32,974 nt of DNA from Ralstonia pickettii (GCF_001699815.1 NZ_MCGB01000095.1:1-32974), one strand, 5' to 3'. Shown: positions 24,797-32,139, numbered from the stretch's first letter. Translations and numbers: made by a program. The notes: a model not told the origin generated them from the letters alone.

Positions 24797-24819
24797 GGAC
24801 ACGTTGCCGCTGACGTCAG

Positions 24820-24845
24820 AAGAGCCGCTCGATGCGGCTCTTTTT
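24820..24845 (+). terminator. Rho-independent terminator of the ABC transporter operon
   Basis: AGAGCCGC (24821-24828) and GCGGCTCT (24834-24841) form a perfect 8-bp stem around TCGAT, followed by TTTT. It lies 24 bp after the ATPase stop. Confidence 0.9.
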
Positions 24846-24987
24846 CATAGTCGCTACCGTTTGTAACCCCCGTCAACGCCACCGCGAACCACGCCGTTTT
24901 GCGTGTGCGGGCATCGACTCTCGCAAGCCCGCCCGCTCCGGTCTTCCCCCGTCTGCCGTCCTTTGCCGCCCCGCCCCGGAGGTTGAA

Positions 24988-25950
24988 ATGCGTCGCGCTT
25001 ACCTTCGAACGTTGTTCGCTCTTTCGCTGGCCGTCGGCGCAGGCTTCGGCTTGGTGCATGCGGCCCGCGCCTGTGAGATTCCCGCACCCGTCCAGACGAT
25101 CGATCCCCCCGGCTTTTACGACGACGCAGCCGGCTACGCGCGCGACGTAAAACCGATGCGCAATTTCATCGCGCAACTCAACGCGTCAGCCGACAAGGGC
25201 GATTGGACGTGCGTGCTGAGCCAGCTTCGAACCTGGGCCGATGCCGATGCGCTGATGGGCAAGATTTCCGGCTATCAGGGCCACTACGAACGATCGTGGG
25301 CCGGAACGGATTTCGCCATGGTGCTGCTGCGTATGCCAAGCGACATCCGCAAGCGAAACCAAGCGCAGCTCGACGCGATTGCACCGTGGCTCGAACGCAT
25401 TGCGATCGCCACCCGCAACGCCGAGGCGATCAATCATCTGCATAACAATCTGGTGTATTGGGCCGGCCTCAACCTGATTGCCATCGGCACCGCAACCGAC
25501 AACAGCGACCTGATCAACTCCGGACTCCTGCGCATTCGCGAGGGCATCCGCGATATCGGCCCGGACGGCGCGCTCGCACGCGAGGTCAAGCGCGGGGACC
25601 GTGCGCTGCACTACCACACGTTCGCGCTCATTCCGCTGGTGTTTGCCGCCGAGCTGGTGCAGCGGCGCCATATCGACCTGTACCGGGAGAACGGCCACGC
25701 CATCGGCCGCCTGGCGAACCTTGTGATCAATGCGGTGGTTGACCCGGCGAGCTTCGAAAAAATCACGCCGATCAAGCAGGCGCTGTTTCCATGGACCCTC
25801 CAGGATGAGTTGTGCTGGATGGAGCCCTACTACGCCCACGTGCGAGACCCGAGGCTGCCTGCGTTGATTGCGCCGCGCCGCCCATTCTCTGAATGGAGGC
25901 TCGGCGGCAACGTTACGGCGGCGTGGGGCGCCGAGCTGCCCGGCCATTGA
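24988..25950 (+). CDS. Alginate-lyase-family exported protein with altered active-site motifs
   Basis: A 320-residue protein with a Sec signal (hydrophobic 9-24, cleavage near VHA or ARA) and an alpha/alpha-barrel of the AlgL family. Family landmarks are CVLSQLRTWADADALMG (about 75-91), HNNLVYWAGLNLIAIG (152-167) and REVKRGDRALHYHTFALIPL. From memory, active AlgL enzymes read N-N-H-x-Y-W and Y-H-x-Y at these places. Here the histidine is Leu155 and the second tyrosine is Phe212. The protein may be inactive on alginate or act on another polyanion. The ATG at 24988 has a strong GGAGG 5-6 nt upstream, and the terminator at 24820-24845 excludes longer starts. Confidence 0.8.
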   Translation: MRRAYLRTLFALSLAVGAGFGLVHAARACEIPAPVQTIDPPGFYDDAAGYARDVKPMRNFIAQLNASADKGDWTCVLSQLRTWADADALMGKISGYQGHYERSWAGTDFAMVLLRMPSDIRKRNQAQLDAIAPWLERIAIATRNAEAINHLHNNLVYWAGLNLIAIGTATDNSDLINSGLLRIREGIRDIGPDGALAREVKRGDRALHYHTFALIPLVFAAELVQRRHIDLYRENGHAIGRLANLVINAVVDPASFEKITPIKQALFPWTLQDELCWMEPYYAHVRDPRLPALIAPRRPFSEWRLGGNVTAAWGAELPGH

Positions 25951-26029
25951 GAGGGGCCGGTGTTGTGTGGAATCCCGCTACCCACAAGCGCACAATCACC
26001 ACCTCCGCCCCCCACCGCCAGGATCCCTC

Positions 26030-27079
26030 ATGAGAAGGCTCTCGACCGTCGGCTTGTTGCGCCGCCTGTTCCGCGTTGTTTCCGTCATGGCGCTGATCTC
26101 CGCGCCCGCATCGGCGCAGCAAATCGTCAGCGATCTCTCGGCACAACCCACCGGCCGCATCCACTTCAACAGCGTCACCCCCAAGAGCAAATGGGAGCTG
26201 GTGCATCGCAAGTTCGCCAAGACGCCCACGCCCGTCTGGGGCACGTTGTACCTGCCCGAGAACCTGCAGGGCCCGGTGCCAGCGATGGTGATCTCGCACG
26301 GCTCGGCCGGGCCGCAGCAGAAAGACGTCGACCGGTGGGTGCGGCTGTTCAACCAGATGGGCATGGCCGCGTTCGTGGTGGATTCGTTTGGCCCACGCGG
26401 CATTGCCAATACGATGGACAACCAATCGCAGTTGAACCCCGCCGCCAACGACGCCGATGCCCTGTTCGCGCTCAAGCTGCTGAGCACCGACCCGCGGATC
26501 GACCCGAAGCGCATCGGCCAGATCGGGTTCTCGCGCGGCGGTGGTGTGTCACTGGACATGACGCTCGACGCGTTCCGCAAAGGCGTCATCGATGACGACA
26601 CGCGGTTTGCAGCGCTCATCGGCTTCTACCCCGGGTGCTCGGCGCTCTGGTGGGAGATCCCGCCGCCACCGCTGACCGGCGCCCCGCTGATGCTCGCGCT
26701 GGGCGAGAAAGACGACTACACACCCGCGCAGTTCTGCCGCAACGCCGCGGAGATCATGCAGCGTGATGGGCAGACCGTGGAGATGCACGTGTACCCCGGC
26801 GCGTATCACGACTTCGACAACACGCGTGCGTACTTCAAGTACTTCCCAGGTGCGACTACGGCGCGCGATTGCCCGCAGACCCTGATCGACGTGCAGCACG
26901 ATGCGTACTACCGGCTGCCAGGCGGCGAGAAGTACGCCAACCTCCAGGCCATGCAGGCCGACTACACGCGCTGCACCACCCGGGGTGTCTCCACTGGCGC
27001 CAACCTGGAGCAAGCCAAACGCGCCGAGGCCGACGTCAACGCGTTCCTGGTGAAAGCCATGGGCCTGTCGCCGCGCTAA
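26030..27079 (+). CDS. Dienelactone hydrolase family exported protein
   Basis: A 349-residue alpha/beta hydrolase with an N-terminal signal peptide (about 1-29, ending APASA). The catalytic triad is visible: nucleophile Ser168 in GFSRGGG, an aspartate at Asp228 or Asp229 in GEKDDY, and His260 in GAYHDFD. The oxyanion region ISHGSAGP lies at about 88-95. Members of this family hydrolyse esters or lactones; the substrate is unknown. Position after the AlgL-like gene (79 bp, same strand) suggests both act in the periplasm on related carbohydrate or ester material, but this is weak evidence. AGGA precedes the ATG. A longer upstream frame overlaps the previous gene and is rejected. Confidence 0.85.
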   Translation: MRRLSTVGLLRRLFRVVSVMALISAPASAQQIVSDLSAQPTGRIHFNSVTPKSKWELVHRKFAKTPTPVWGTLYLPENLQGPVPAMVISHGSAGPQQKDVDRWVRLFNQMGMAAFVVDSFGPRGIANTMDNQSQLNPAANDADALFALKLLSTDPRIDPKRIGQIGFSRGGGVSLDMTLDAFRKGVIDDDTRFAALIGFYPGCSALWWEIPPPPLTGAPLMLALGEKDDYTPAQFCRNAAEIMQRDGQTVEMHVYPGAYHDFDNTRAYFKYFPGATTARDCPQTLIDVQHDAYYRLPGGEKYANLQAMQADYTRCTTRGVSTGANLEQAKRAEADVNAFLVKAMGLSPR

Positions 27080-27095
27080 TGTAGCAATCTCTACA
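27080..27095. promoter_or_regulatory. Inverted repeat upstream of chrB (candidate operator)
   Basis: TGTAG and CTACA flank a 6-bp centre immediately after the preceding stop codon and 39 bp before the chrB start. ChrB-type regulators act on palindromic promoter sites, so this is a reasonable candidate. Confidence 0.45.
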
Positions 27096-27133
27096 ACATT
27101 GCAGCGGTTGTGACGCACGCCTATGCTGCCGTC

Positions 27134-28096
27134 ATGACCGCCTCCCCCGATTCCTGGTTGTTGCTGATCGTCAGCCTACCCACCGCCCGCGCCACCGCGC
27201 GCATGCGTATCTGGCGCGCCATCAAGGCGATCGGCTGTGCGGCGTTGCGCGATGGCGTCTACCTGCTGCCTGCGCGTGCCGAGCATGCGGCACAGCTCAA
27301 CGAGTTGGCAGACGAGACGCTGCAGGAAAACGGCCAGGCATGGGTGCTGCGCGTGCAAGCCGGCGATGCGGCGGAAGACGCGGCCTACCGCGCCCTGTTC
27401 GACCGCACGCCAGACTACGCAGAATGGCTGGCCGAGCTGTCTGAGGCGCGCAAGACGCTCCCCGACCTGCCCACCGCCGAGCGCAACCGGCTTCTGCGCC
27501 GCCATGCCCGCGCCTACGAAGCCATCCGCAAGATCGACTTTTTCTCCAATGAAGCGACCGTGCGTGCCGATGCGCAATGGCGCGACTTTGCTGCGGCGGC
27601 CGAAGCCACACACTCGCCGGGCGAACCGCGTGCCGCGGCGGGCGACATCCCCCGGCGTGATCCCACGCAGCACCAGGGCCGCCTGTGGGCAACCCGCCGG
27701 CACCTGTGGGTGGACCGCGTTGCCAGCGCTTGGCTCATCCAGCGCTTCATCGACCCGCACGCCCGGTTCCTGTGGCTCGACAGCCCGGCCGATTGCCCAG
27801 CAGAAGCGCTAGGTTTCGACTTTGACGGTGCCACCTTTACGCATGTTGGCGAGCGCGTTTCGTTCGAGGTGCTCATCGCCAGCTTTGGGCTCGATGACAA
27901 CCCGGGGCTCGCGCGGCTGGGCGCCATGGTGCATGCGCTCGACGTGGGCGGCGCGGCCACGCCTGAAGCCGGCGGGTTCGAAGCCATCCTGGCGGGCGCC
28001 CGCAAACGGCTGGCAGATGACGATGCGTTGCTCGCAGAGATCGGCACCGTGCTCGACTCGCTGTACGTGCATTTTTCCGGCAGCCGGAAACCCTGA
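27134..28096 (+). CDS. chrB: Chromate resistance protein ChrB
   Basis: A 320-residue chromate-responsive protein found with ChrA transporters; in other bacteria ChrB acts as a chromate-sensing transcriptional regulator. The N-terminal domain (about 1-155) shows SWLLLIVSLPTARATARMRIWRAIKAIGC and LRDGVYLLPA. The C-terminal ChrB domain (about 180-315) shows WATRRHLWVDRVASAWLIQRFIDPHARFLWL and FTHVGERVSFEVLIASFGL. The ATG at 27134 is preferred over a GTG 24 bp earlier. The chrA gene begins 26 bp after its stop. A short inverted repeat sits in the promoter region. Confidence 0.93.
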   Translation: MTASPDSWLLLIVSLPTARATARMRIWRAIKAIGCAALRDGVYLLPARAEHAAQLNELADETLQENGQAWVLRVQAGDAAEDAAYRALFDRTPDYAEWLAELSEARKTLPDLPTAERNRLLRRHARAYEAIRKIDFFSNEATVRADAQWRDFAAAAEATHSPGEPRAAAGDIPRRDPTQHQGRLWATRRHLWVDRVASAWLIQRFIDPHARFLWLDSPADCPAEALGFDFDGATFTHVGERVSFEVLIASFGLDDNPGLARLGAMVHALDVGGAATPEAGGFEAILAGARKRLADDDALLAEIGTVLDSLYVHFSGSRKP

Positions 28097-28122
28097 CGGC
28101 TTTCACCCATGACAGGCAACTC

Positions 28123-29295
28123 ATGAACCTTGCTCCCGAACGCCCCACCTACACGCTGCGGCAACTATTGCTGTATTTCCTGCGGCTTGGCGCGCTCGGC
28201 TTTGGCGGCCCCGTTGCGCTGGCAGGCTACATGCGCCGCGACCTGGTGGACACCCGGCAGTGGATCACCGAGGCCGACTACAAGGAAGGTCTTGCGCTCG
28301 CCCAGCTCGCGCCGGGGCCGCTGGCCGCGCAACTGGCCATCTACCTGGGCTATGTGCACTACCGAATCGTCGGCGCCACGCTGGTCGGCCTTGCGTTCGT
28401 GCTGCCTTCGTTCCTGATGGTGGTGGCGCTGGGCTGGGCTTATGTACGCTTTGGCGGGCTGACCTGGATGCAATCGGTGTTCTACGGCGTGGGTGCCGCA
28501 GTGATCGGCATCATCGCCATCAGCGCGCACAAGCTCACCACCAAGAGCGTCGGCAAGGACAAGCTGCTGTGGGCCGTCTACCTGTTGCTGGCGGCGGTGA
28601 CGGTCGTGACTGAATCCGAGGTGGCCTGGCTGTTTCTGGCGGCGGGTGTGCTGGTGTGGTTCTGGCGCGCACCGCCCAGGTGGCTGCGCCAGGGCCGCAT
28701 GAACGCGGTGGCCGCCGCCCCGGTTGCCGCGGCCAGCGGCATGCTGGGCACGCTCGACTGGCCGCTGCTCTCGCAACTTGGTGCGTTCTTCGCCAAGGCC
28801 GGTGCGTTCGTGTTCGGTTCGGGGCTGGCCATCGTGCCGTTCCTCTACGGCGGCGTGGTCACGGAGCACCACTGGCTCAACGAAAAGCAGTTCGTCGACG
28901 CGGTGGCCGTGGCGATGATCACGCCCGGCCCGGTGGTCATCACCGTCGGCTTTATCGGCTACCTGGTGGCGGGCCTGCCCGGCGCATGCGTGGCTGCGCT
29001 TGGCACGTTTCTGCCCTGCTACCTCTTCACCATTCTGCCGGCGCCGTACTTCAAGAAATACGGCAAGCTGCCAGCCATCCTTGCTTTTGTCGATGGCGTA
29101 ACAGCAGCGGCCGTGGGCGCCATTACTGGCGCGGTGATCGTGCTGGCCAAGCGCTCCATCGTCGATGTGCCGACGGCGCTGCTGGCCGTGGCGACGGTGT
29201 TGCTGCTGGTGAAGTTCAAGAAGCTACCCGAGCCGGTGATCGTGGCGGGGGCAGCGTTGCTTGGCTTGGGGCTGTATCCGCTGCTGCATCGATGA
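28123..29295 (+). CDS. chrA: Chromate transporter ChrA
   Basis: A 390-residue inner-membrane chromate efflux protein of the long, two-domain CHR type. Each half begins with a characteristic glycine-rich helix: LGALGFGGPVALAGYMRRDLV in the first (split, about 21-41) and AGAFVFGSGLAIVPFLYGG in the second (about 226-244). Both are followed by Gln- or Pro-rich loops (QLAPGPLAAQLAIYLGY and AMITPGPVVITVGFIGY). About ten membrane segments are predicted. It forms an operon with chrB. No chrC or chrF gene is next to it. Confidence 0.95.
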   Translation: MNLAPERPTYTLRQLLLYFLRLGALGFGGPVALAGYMRRDLVDTRQWITEADYKEGLALAQLAPGPLAAQLAIYLGYVHYRIVGATLVGLAFVLPSFLMVVALGWAYVRFGGLTWMQSVFYGVGAAVIGIIAISAHKLTTKSVGKDKLLWAVYLLLAAVTVVTESEVAWLFLAAGVLVWFWRAPPRWLRQGRMNAVAAAPVAAASGMLGTLDWPLLSQLGAFFAKAGAFVFGSGLAIVPFLYGGVVTEHHWLNEKQFVDAVAVAMITPGPVVITVGFIGYLVAGLPGACVAALGTFLPCYLFTILPAPYFKKYGKLPAILAFVDGVTAAAVGAITGAVIVLAKRSIVDVPTALLAVATVLLLVKFKKLPEPVIVAGAALLGLGLYPLLHR

Positions 29296-29317
29296 CACAA
29301 CGCGCCCGGGCGTGACC

Positions 29318-29623
29318 TCATTTCCACTGGGTGCCGATCTCCGCCAACCCCGCCTTTTGCAGGTCCTCGGCACTCATCGCAATACGGAACTCGCAGTCTG
29401 CGTTGAACAGCAGAAACCACGGCTCGGCCAACGCTGGTATGTGCGAGGCCGATTCCACATTCACGATGAGCACCGCGCCGCGGTGGCCGCTCTGCTCGGT
29501 GAAGTAGACAGCTTCGGGCTTGCACTCGGCCATCACGCGCGGAATCAACTCGGCGATGGAGCCATCGCGCACATAAGTGTTGAAGGGTTCGTGCGGAATC
29601 CGCACGTTGACGAGCATGCGCAT
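29318..29623 (-). CDS. Conserved small protein of unknown function
   Basis: A 101-residue protein beginning MRMLVNVRIPHEPFNTYVRDGS, with central KPEAVYFTEQSGHRGAVLIVNV and C-terminal EPWFLLFNADCEFRIAMSAEDLQKAG. This pattern is familiar from proteins often labelled pantothenate synthetase-like or hypothetical in Burkholderiaceae and Bradyrhizobium, but I see no pantothenate synthetase motif. It looks like a small ferredoxin-like alpha/beta barrel domain. Function is not assigned. An AGGAGG ribosome site lies about 7 nt before the ATG; an upstream start at 29674 is rejected. It is convergent with chrA. Confidence 0.75.
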   Translation of the reverse strand: MRMLVNVRIPHEPFNTYVRDGSIAELIPRVMAECKPEAVYFTEQSGHRGAVLIVNVESASHIPALAEPWFLLFNADCEFRIAMSAEDLQKAGLAEIGTQWK

Positions 29624-29738
29624 GGTTTGCCTCCTGGATGATGGCCAAGGCAAGCGCCGCGACAAAGCCGCCACGGCCGCGCATGGCCGAACACCGTAGG
29701 TATAGAACGGGCGCCGCGTTCGCGTTATCAGCCTTTGG

Positions 29739-29756
29739 CTAGGCGAGATGGCCTAG
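29739..29756. other. Hairpin in the gap upstream of the LprI-like gene
   Basis: CTAGGC and GCCTAG form perfect 6-bp arms around GAGATG. No T tract follows. It lies about 100 bp upstream of the LprI-like gene and may be a regulator site or RNA structure. Confidence 0.3.
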
Positions 29757-29855
29757 AGGCCAGGATGAGGGCACGCAGCATCCACGCCCCGTGCGGCACG
29801 GGAAGACTTTTCCTACCATGGCAACCACCCCGCCGTAAAAACGATGAGGTATGCA

Positions 29856-30314
29856 ATGGCCCTTCCCACGCACACCCGCCAGACCTGCCCAACACACGAT
29901 CCCGCCGCCCAGCGTATGCGCGGGGTCGTACGTACGCTATTCCTTGCGGCCGCGCTGCTGCCCCTGGCCGCCTCGGCTGCCGACCCCATCGACGACGCGC
30001 TGGAGCAATGCCTGAAGACCCCGCGCGGCGAGACCACGGCCGGCATGACCGAGTGCACGCACACCGCCTACCAAGCCTACGACCGGCAGATGAACACGCT
30101 GTATCAGGCCGTGATGCGCAAGTCCGACCCCGTATCGCGCGAGGCCATCCGCAACGCGCAGCGTGCGTGGCTCGCCTATCGAAATGCCCAGAAGGCGGCC
30201 GACAATGCGCCGTGGCGGGCAGACAGCGGCTCGATGGCGAGCCCCGATATCGAAGGGCTGAACGTCGAGGCAATCCGGGCGCGCATTGCGGAGTTGGAGT
30301 ACTACCCGCACTAG
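29856..30314 (+). CDS. LprI / DUF1311 family secreted protein
   Basis: A protein of up to 152 residues whose C-terminal part has the LprI-like (DUF1311) pattern: an early Cys in LEQCLKTP, TAGMTECTHTAYQAYDRQMNTLYQAVM, and the hallmark LRNAQRAWLAYRNAQ seen here as IRNAQRAWLAYRNAQKAAD. Named members inhibit lysozyme; others are uncharacterised. A secretion signal is clear from an internal ATG at 29916 (MRGVVRTLFLAAALLPLAASA), which would give a cleaner N-terminus. The ATG at 29856 has a GAGGT ribosome-like site, and 29844 is also possible, so the start is uncertain. It lies between chrBA and the second DnaA-box region. Confidence 0.75.
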   Translation: MALPTHTRQTCPTHDPAAQRMRGVVRTLFLAAALLPLAASAADPIDDALEQCLKTPRGETTAGMTECTHTAYQAYDRQMNTLYQAVMRKSDPVSREAIRNAQRAWLAYRNAQKAADNAPWRADSGSMASPDIEGLNVEAIRARIAELEYYPH

Positions 30315-30523
30315 TCGGGCGTCAAGAACTCCGCTGTGGACAACTCACCCTCCCCCTGTGAATAACTCCAGGGACAAGCGTGTTGGTTCTCCGGGGTCAG
30401 CAGGCAGACAGCACGGGAACAACTTCCCACCGGGTCGACAGGGTGAGACGCGATGCCCCCGACTCATCCACGCGAAAGCACACGCTGTCCGGTGGGTTGT
30501 CCGTTCTGCAAGCCGTTGATACC

Positions 30524-30602
30524 AAAGCGGTTTTGCTGCTTATCCACAGGACTTATCCACCGTTATCTACTACTACTATCTGTATACATAAAGAAGTAAA
30601 CC
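30524..30602 (+). repeat. Direct repeat copy 2: DnaA boxes plus CTA trio element
   Basis: Same orientation as 7230-7312. The block 30554-30591 is identical to 7260-7297. The second DnaA box here is a better consensus (TTATCCACC) than in copy 1 (CTATCCACC). No transposon features are visible at the ends. Confidence 0.9.
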
Positions 30603-30616
30603 GATAAACCCTCTGT

Positions 30617-30631
30617 CGGGCATCGAGCCCG
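30617..30631 (+). other. Short GC hairpin right of the second trio element
   Basis: CGGGC and GCCCG flank ATCGA, 15 bp after the end of the repeat. No T tract follows, so its role is unclear. Confidence 0.25.
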
Positions 30632-30777
30632 TGGCTGGGTTGTGGGTAAAGCCGCCTGCAGGGCAGGCCATGGGTGATGCAGCCACCGAACGCCTCCGCC
30701 CAATCTCTCGCGCAATAGCGTCAAGTGCCTCCCAAGTTGTTCCCGACATCACGGGCTGCTCGTCTTGCTGCCGCCAT

Positions 30778-30801
30778 ATATTTCGAATATATTGGAAATA
30801 T
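30778..30801. promoter_or_regulatory. 24-bp inverted repeat overlapping the arsR start (probable ArsR operator)
   Basis: ATATTTC and GAAATAT form the outer arms and AATATATT the centre, symmetrical except for one G/G pair of positions. The right arm runs over the likely ribosome site and into the ATG of arsR at 30800. AT-rich interrupted palindromes at the start of the operon are typical ArsR/SmtB sites, which supports autoregulation. Confidence 0.75.
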
Positions 30802-31123
30802 GGAAGAAAACGACGCTATACGATCCCTCGCCGCGCTGGCCCATGGCATTCGCCTGCAAGTGTTTCGCATGCTGGTAGTTGCGGGGCCAACAGGTCTGAC
30901 TCCGGGCGCGATTGCCGAACAGCTCGACGTGCCGGGCGCCACGCTGTCATTCCACCTCAAGGAGCTGACAGCCGCGCGCCTGGTGACGCAGGAGCGCGAC
31001 GGCCGCAACCTGATCTACCGCGCGGCTTATGACCACATGAACGCCCTGCTGGGCTTCCTGACGGCCAACTGCTGCCAGGGCGAAGCCTGCCTGGAAGCCA
31101 ACGCCGCCGCCTGCAAATGCTGA
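30800..31123 (+). CDS. arsR: ArsR family arsenic-responsive repressor
   Basis: A 107-residue winged helix-turn-helix repressor released from DNA by As(III). The helix-turn-helix reads LTPGAIAEQLDVPGATLSFHLKELTAARLV (about 33-62, shown in two parts in the family alignment). Metal-site cysteines lie at the C-terminus: Cys91, Cys92 and Cys97 in NCCQGEAC, plus Cys105 and Cys107 in the tail CKC. A vicinal pair plus a third cysteine near the C-terminus resembles the As(III) site of Acidithiobacillus-type ArsR rather than the E. coli helix-4 CxC. It is the first gene of arsR-arsI-arsC-aqpS and its start overlaps a 24-bp palindrome. Confidence 0.93.
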   Translation: MEENDAIRSLAALAHGIRLQVFRMLVVAGPTGLTPGAIAEQLDVPGATLSFHLKELTAARLVTQERDGRNLIYRAAYDHMNALLGFLTANCCQGEACLEANAAACKC

Positions 31124-31135
31124 AGGAGCATCCCC

Positions 31136-31624
31136 ATGAAACGATTCCACGTCCATGTCCACGTTGACGACCTGAGCAAGAGCATCGCCTTCTACTCCAA
31201 GCTGTTTGCAGCTGAGCCGACGCGTGTGGAAACCGATTACGCCAAGTGGATGCTGGATGACCCGCGCATCAACTTCGCCATCTCGACGCGTGGCAGCGCC
31301 GCGGGCGTGGACCATCTTGGCTTTCAAGTCGATGACGCTGCCGAGCTGGCCGAACTGAAGGCCCGCGCCGAAGCCGCAGACATGGCCCTATTGGACGAAG
31401 GCGAAACCACCTGCTGCTATGCCCGCAGCGACAAGCACTGGATTACCGACCCCCAGGGCATCGCCTGGGAACACTTCCATTCGCTCGGCAACATCCCGGT
31501 ATTCAGCGAAGACAACAAGGAAGAAGCCGCGACGGAAAGTTCTGCCTGTTGCGCACCGCGTGCCCCGAAAGGCAAGCCGATCGGTATCGCAGTGAAATCC
31601 GACGCCGGCTCATCCTGCTGCTGA
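31136..31624 (+). CDS. arsI: ArsI/CadI-family vicinal-oxygen-chelate dioxygenase (C-As lyase)
   Basis: A 162-residue protein of the vicinal oxygen chelate fold. ArsI cleaves the carbon-arsenic bond of trivalent methyl- and aryl-arsenicals to release As(III). Candidate iron ligands are His5 or His7 in FHVHVHVDD, His60 in VDHLGFQV and Glu112 in IAWEHF. The substrate-binding cysteine pair is Cys93-Cys94 in TTCCYARSDKHW. An added C-terminal tail (about 120-162) carries two more Cys-Cys pairs (SACC and SSCC), which may bind or hand over As(III). It starts 12 bp after arsR with AAGGAGC before the ATG. CadI naming is the alternative for this family. Confidence 0.88.
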   Translation: MKRFHVHVHVDDLSKSIAFYSKLFAAEPTRVETDYAKWMLDDPRINFAISTRGSAAGVDHLGFQVDDAAELAELKARAEAADMALLDEGETTCCYARSDKHWITDPQGIAWEHFHSLGNIPVFSEDNKEEAATESSACCAPRAPKGKPIGIAVKSDAGSSCC

Positions 31625-31639
31625 CAGCGAATCGAACCC

Positions 31640-32134
31640 ATGGCCACCAACGTCCTCATCCTCTGCACCCACAACTCCGCGCGCAGCGTGCTGAGCGAAG
31701 GGATGCTCAACCATTGGGCCAAACAACTCGGCAAAGACGTGCGCGCCTACAGCGCCGGCAGCGCACCGAGCGGCCGCCTCAACCCGTTCGCCCTGGAAGC
31801 CCTCACCAACGCAGGCATCGACACCACCGGCTACCGCAGCAAGAGCTGGGACGAATTCGTTGCCGACGGCGCACCGCAGATGCGCATCGTCATTACCGTG
31901 TGCGACAGCGCCGCAGCGGAAGCCTGCCCGTACTGGCCCGGCAGTCCCGTGAAGGTGCATTGGGGCTATGCCGACCCCTCAAATGCCACGGGCGGTGGCG
32001 AAGGCAAGCGCCAGGCCTTTGAGCTGACACGCCAGGCCATCGGCTACCGCATGCTGCAGTTGCTGGCCCTGCCGCTGGACACGCTCAGCAACGCCGAGCT
32101 GCAGGCCGCGCTGGAACGCATTGCACAGGCCTGA
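31640..32134 (+). CDS. arsC: Arsenate reductase ArsC, low-molecular-weight phosphatase type
   Basis: Reduces arsenate to arsenite. The 164-residue protein has the phosphatase-type anion loop CTHNSARS (Cys9) near the N-terminus, the segment YSAGSAPSGRLNPFALEAL, then the redox region TVCDSAAAEACPYWPG with Cys88 and Cys96, and a late DPS...GEGKRQAFELTRQ segment. Three spaced cysteines fit the thioredoxin-coupled class, in which electrons pass through an internal disulfide; the exact reductant is inferred. It begins 15 bp after arsI and is followed 5 bp later by the channel gene. Confidence 0.92.
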   Translation: MATNVLILCTHNSARSVLSEGMLNHWAKQLGKDVRAYSAGSAPSGRLNPFALEALTNAGIDTTGYRSKSWDEFVADGAPQMRIVITVCDSAAAEACPYWPGSPVKVHWGYADPSNATGGGEGKRQAFELTRQAIGYRMLQLLALPLDTLSNAELQAALERIAQA

Positions 32135-32139
32135 GCACC

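Larger units (their letters stand above)
30315..30799. other. Long non-coding region with a second oriC-like DnaA-box and trio module
   Basis: This 485-bp gap has no credible gene. DnaA-box matches are TGTGGACAA at 30335-30343 (one mismatch, reverse), TGTGAATAA at 30357-30365 (reverse), CTCATCCAC at 30463-30471 (degenerate), TTATCCACA at 30540-30548 and TTATCCACC at 30553-30561 (forward). A 5-nt spacer then leads to four CTA triplets at 30567-30578 and AT-rich DNA to about 30602. Order and spacing match the 6932-7565 region closely. The arsR operator lies at the right end (30778-30801). Confidence 0.8.

Noticed and set aside
21801-24802. Two long minus-strand frames (459 and 479 codons)
   Set aside because: Both mirror the ABC permease and ATPase genes and are by-products of GC-rich codon use.
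29735-30361. 208-codon plus-strand frame overlapping the LprI-like gene
   Set aside because: It has Arg/Pro/His-rich shadow composition; the overlapping frame has a signal peptide and the DUF1311 pattern.
7230-30602. Insertion sequence or integron as the source of the repeated core
   Set aside because: No terminal inverted repeats, target duplications, transposase or integrase frames are visible. The repeated unit consists of DnaA boxes and a trio run.
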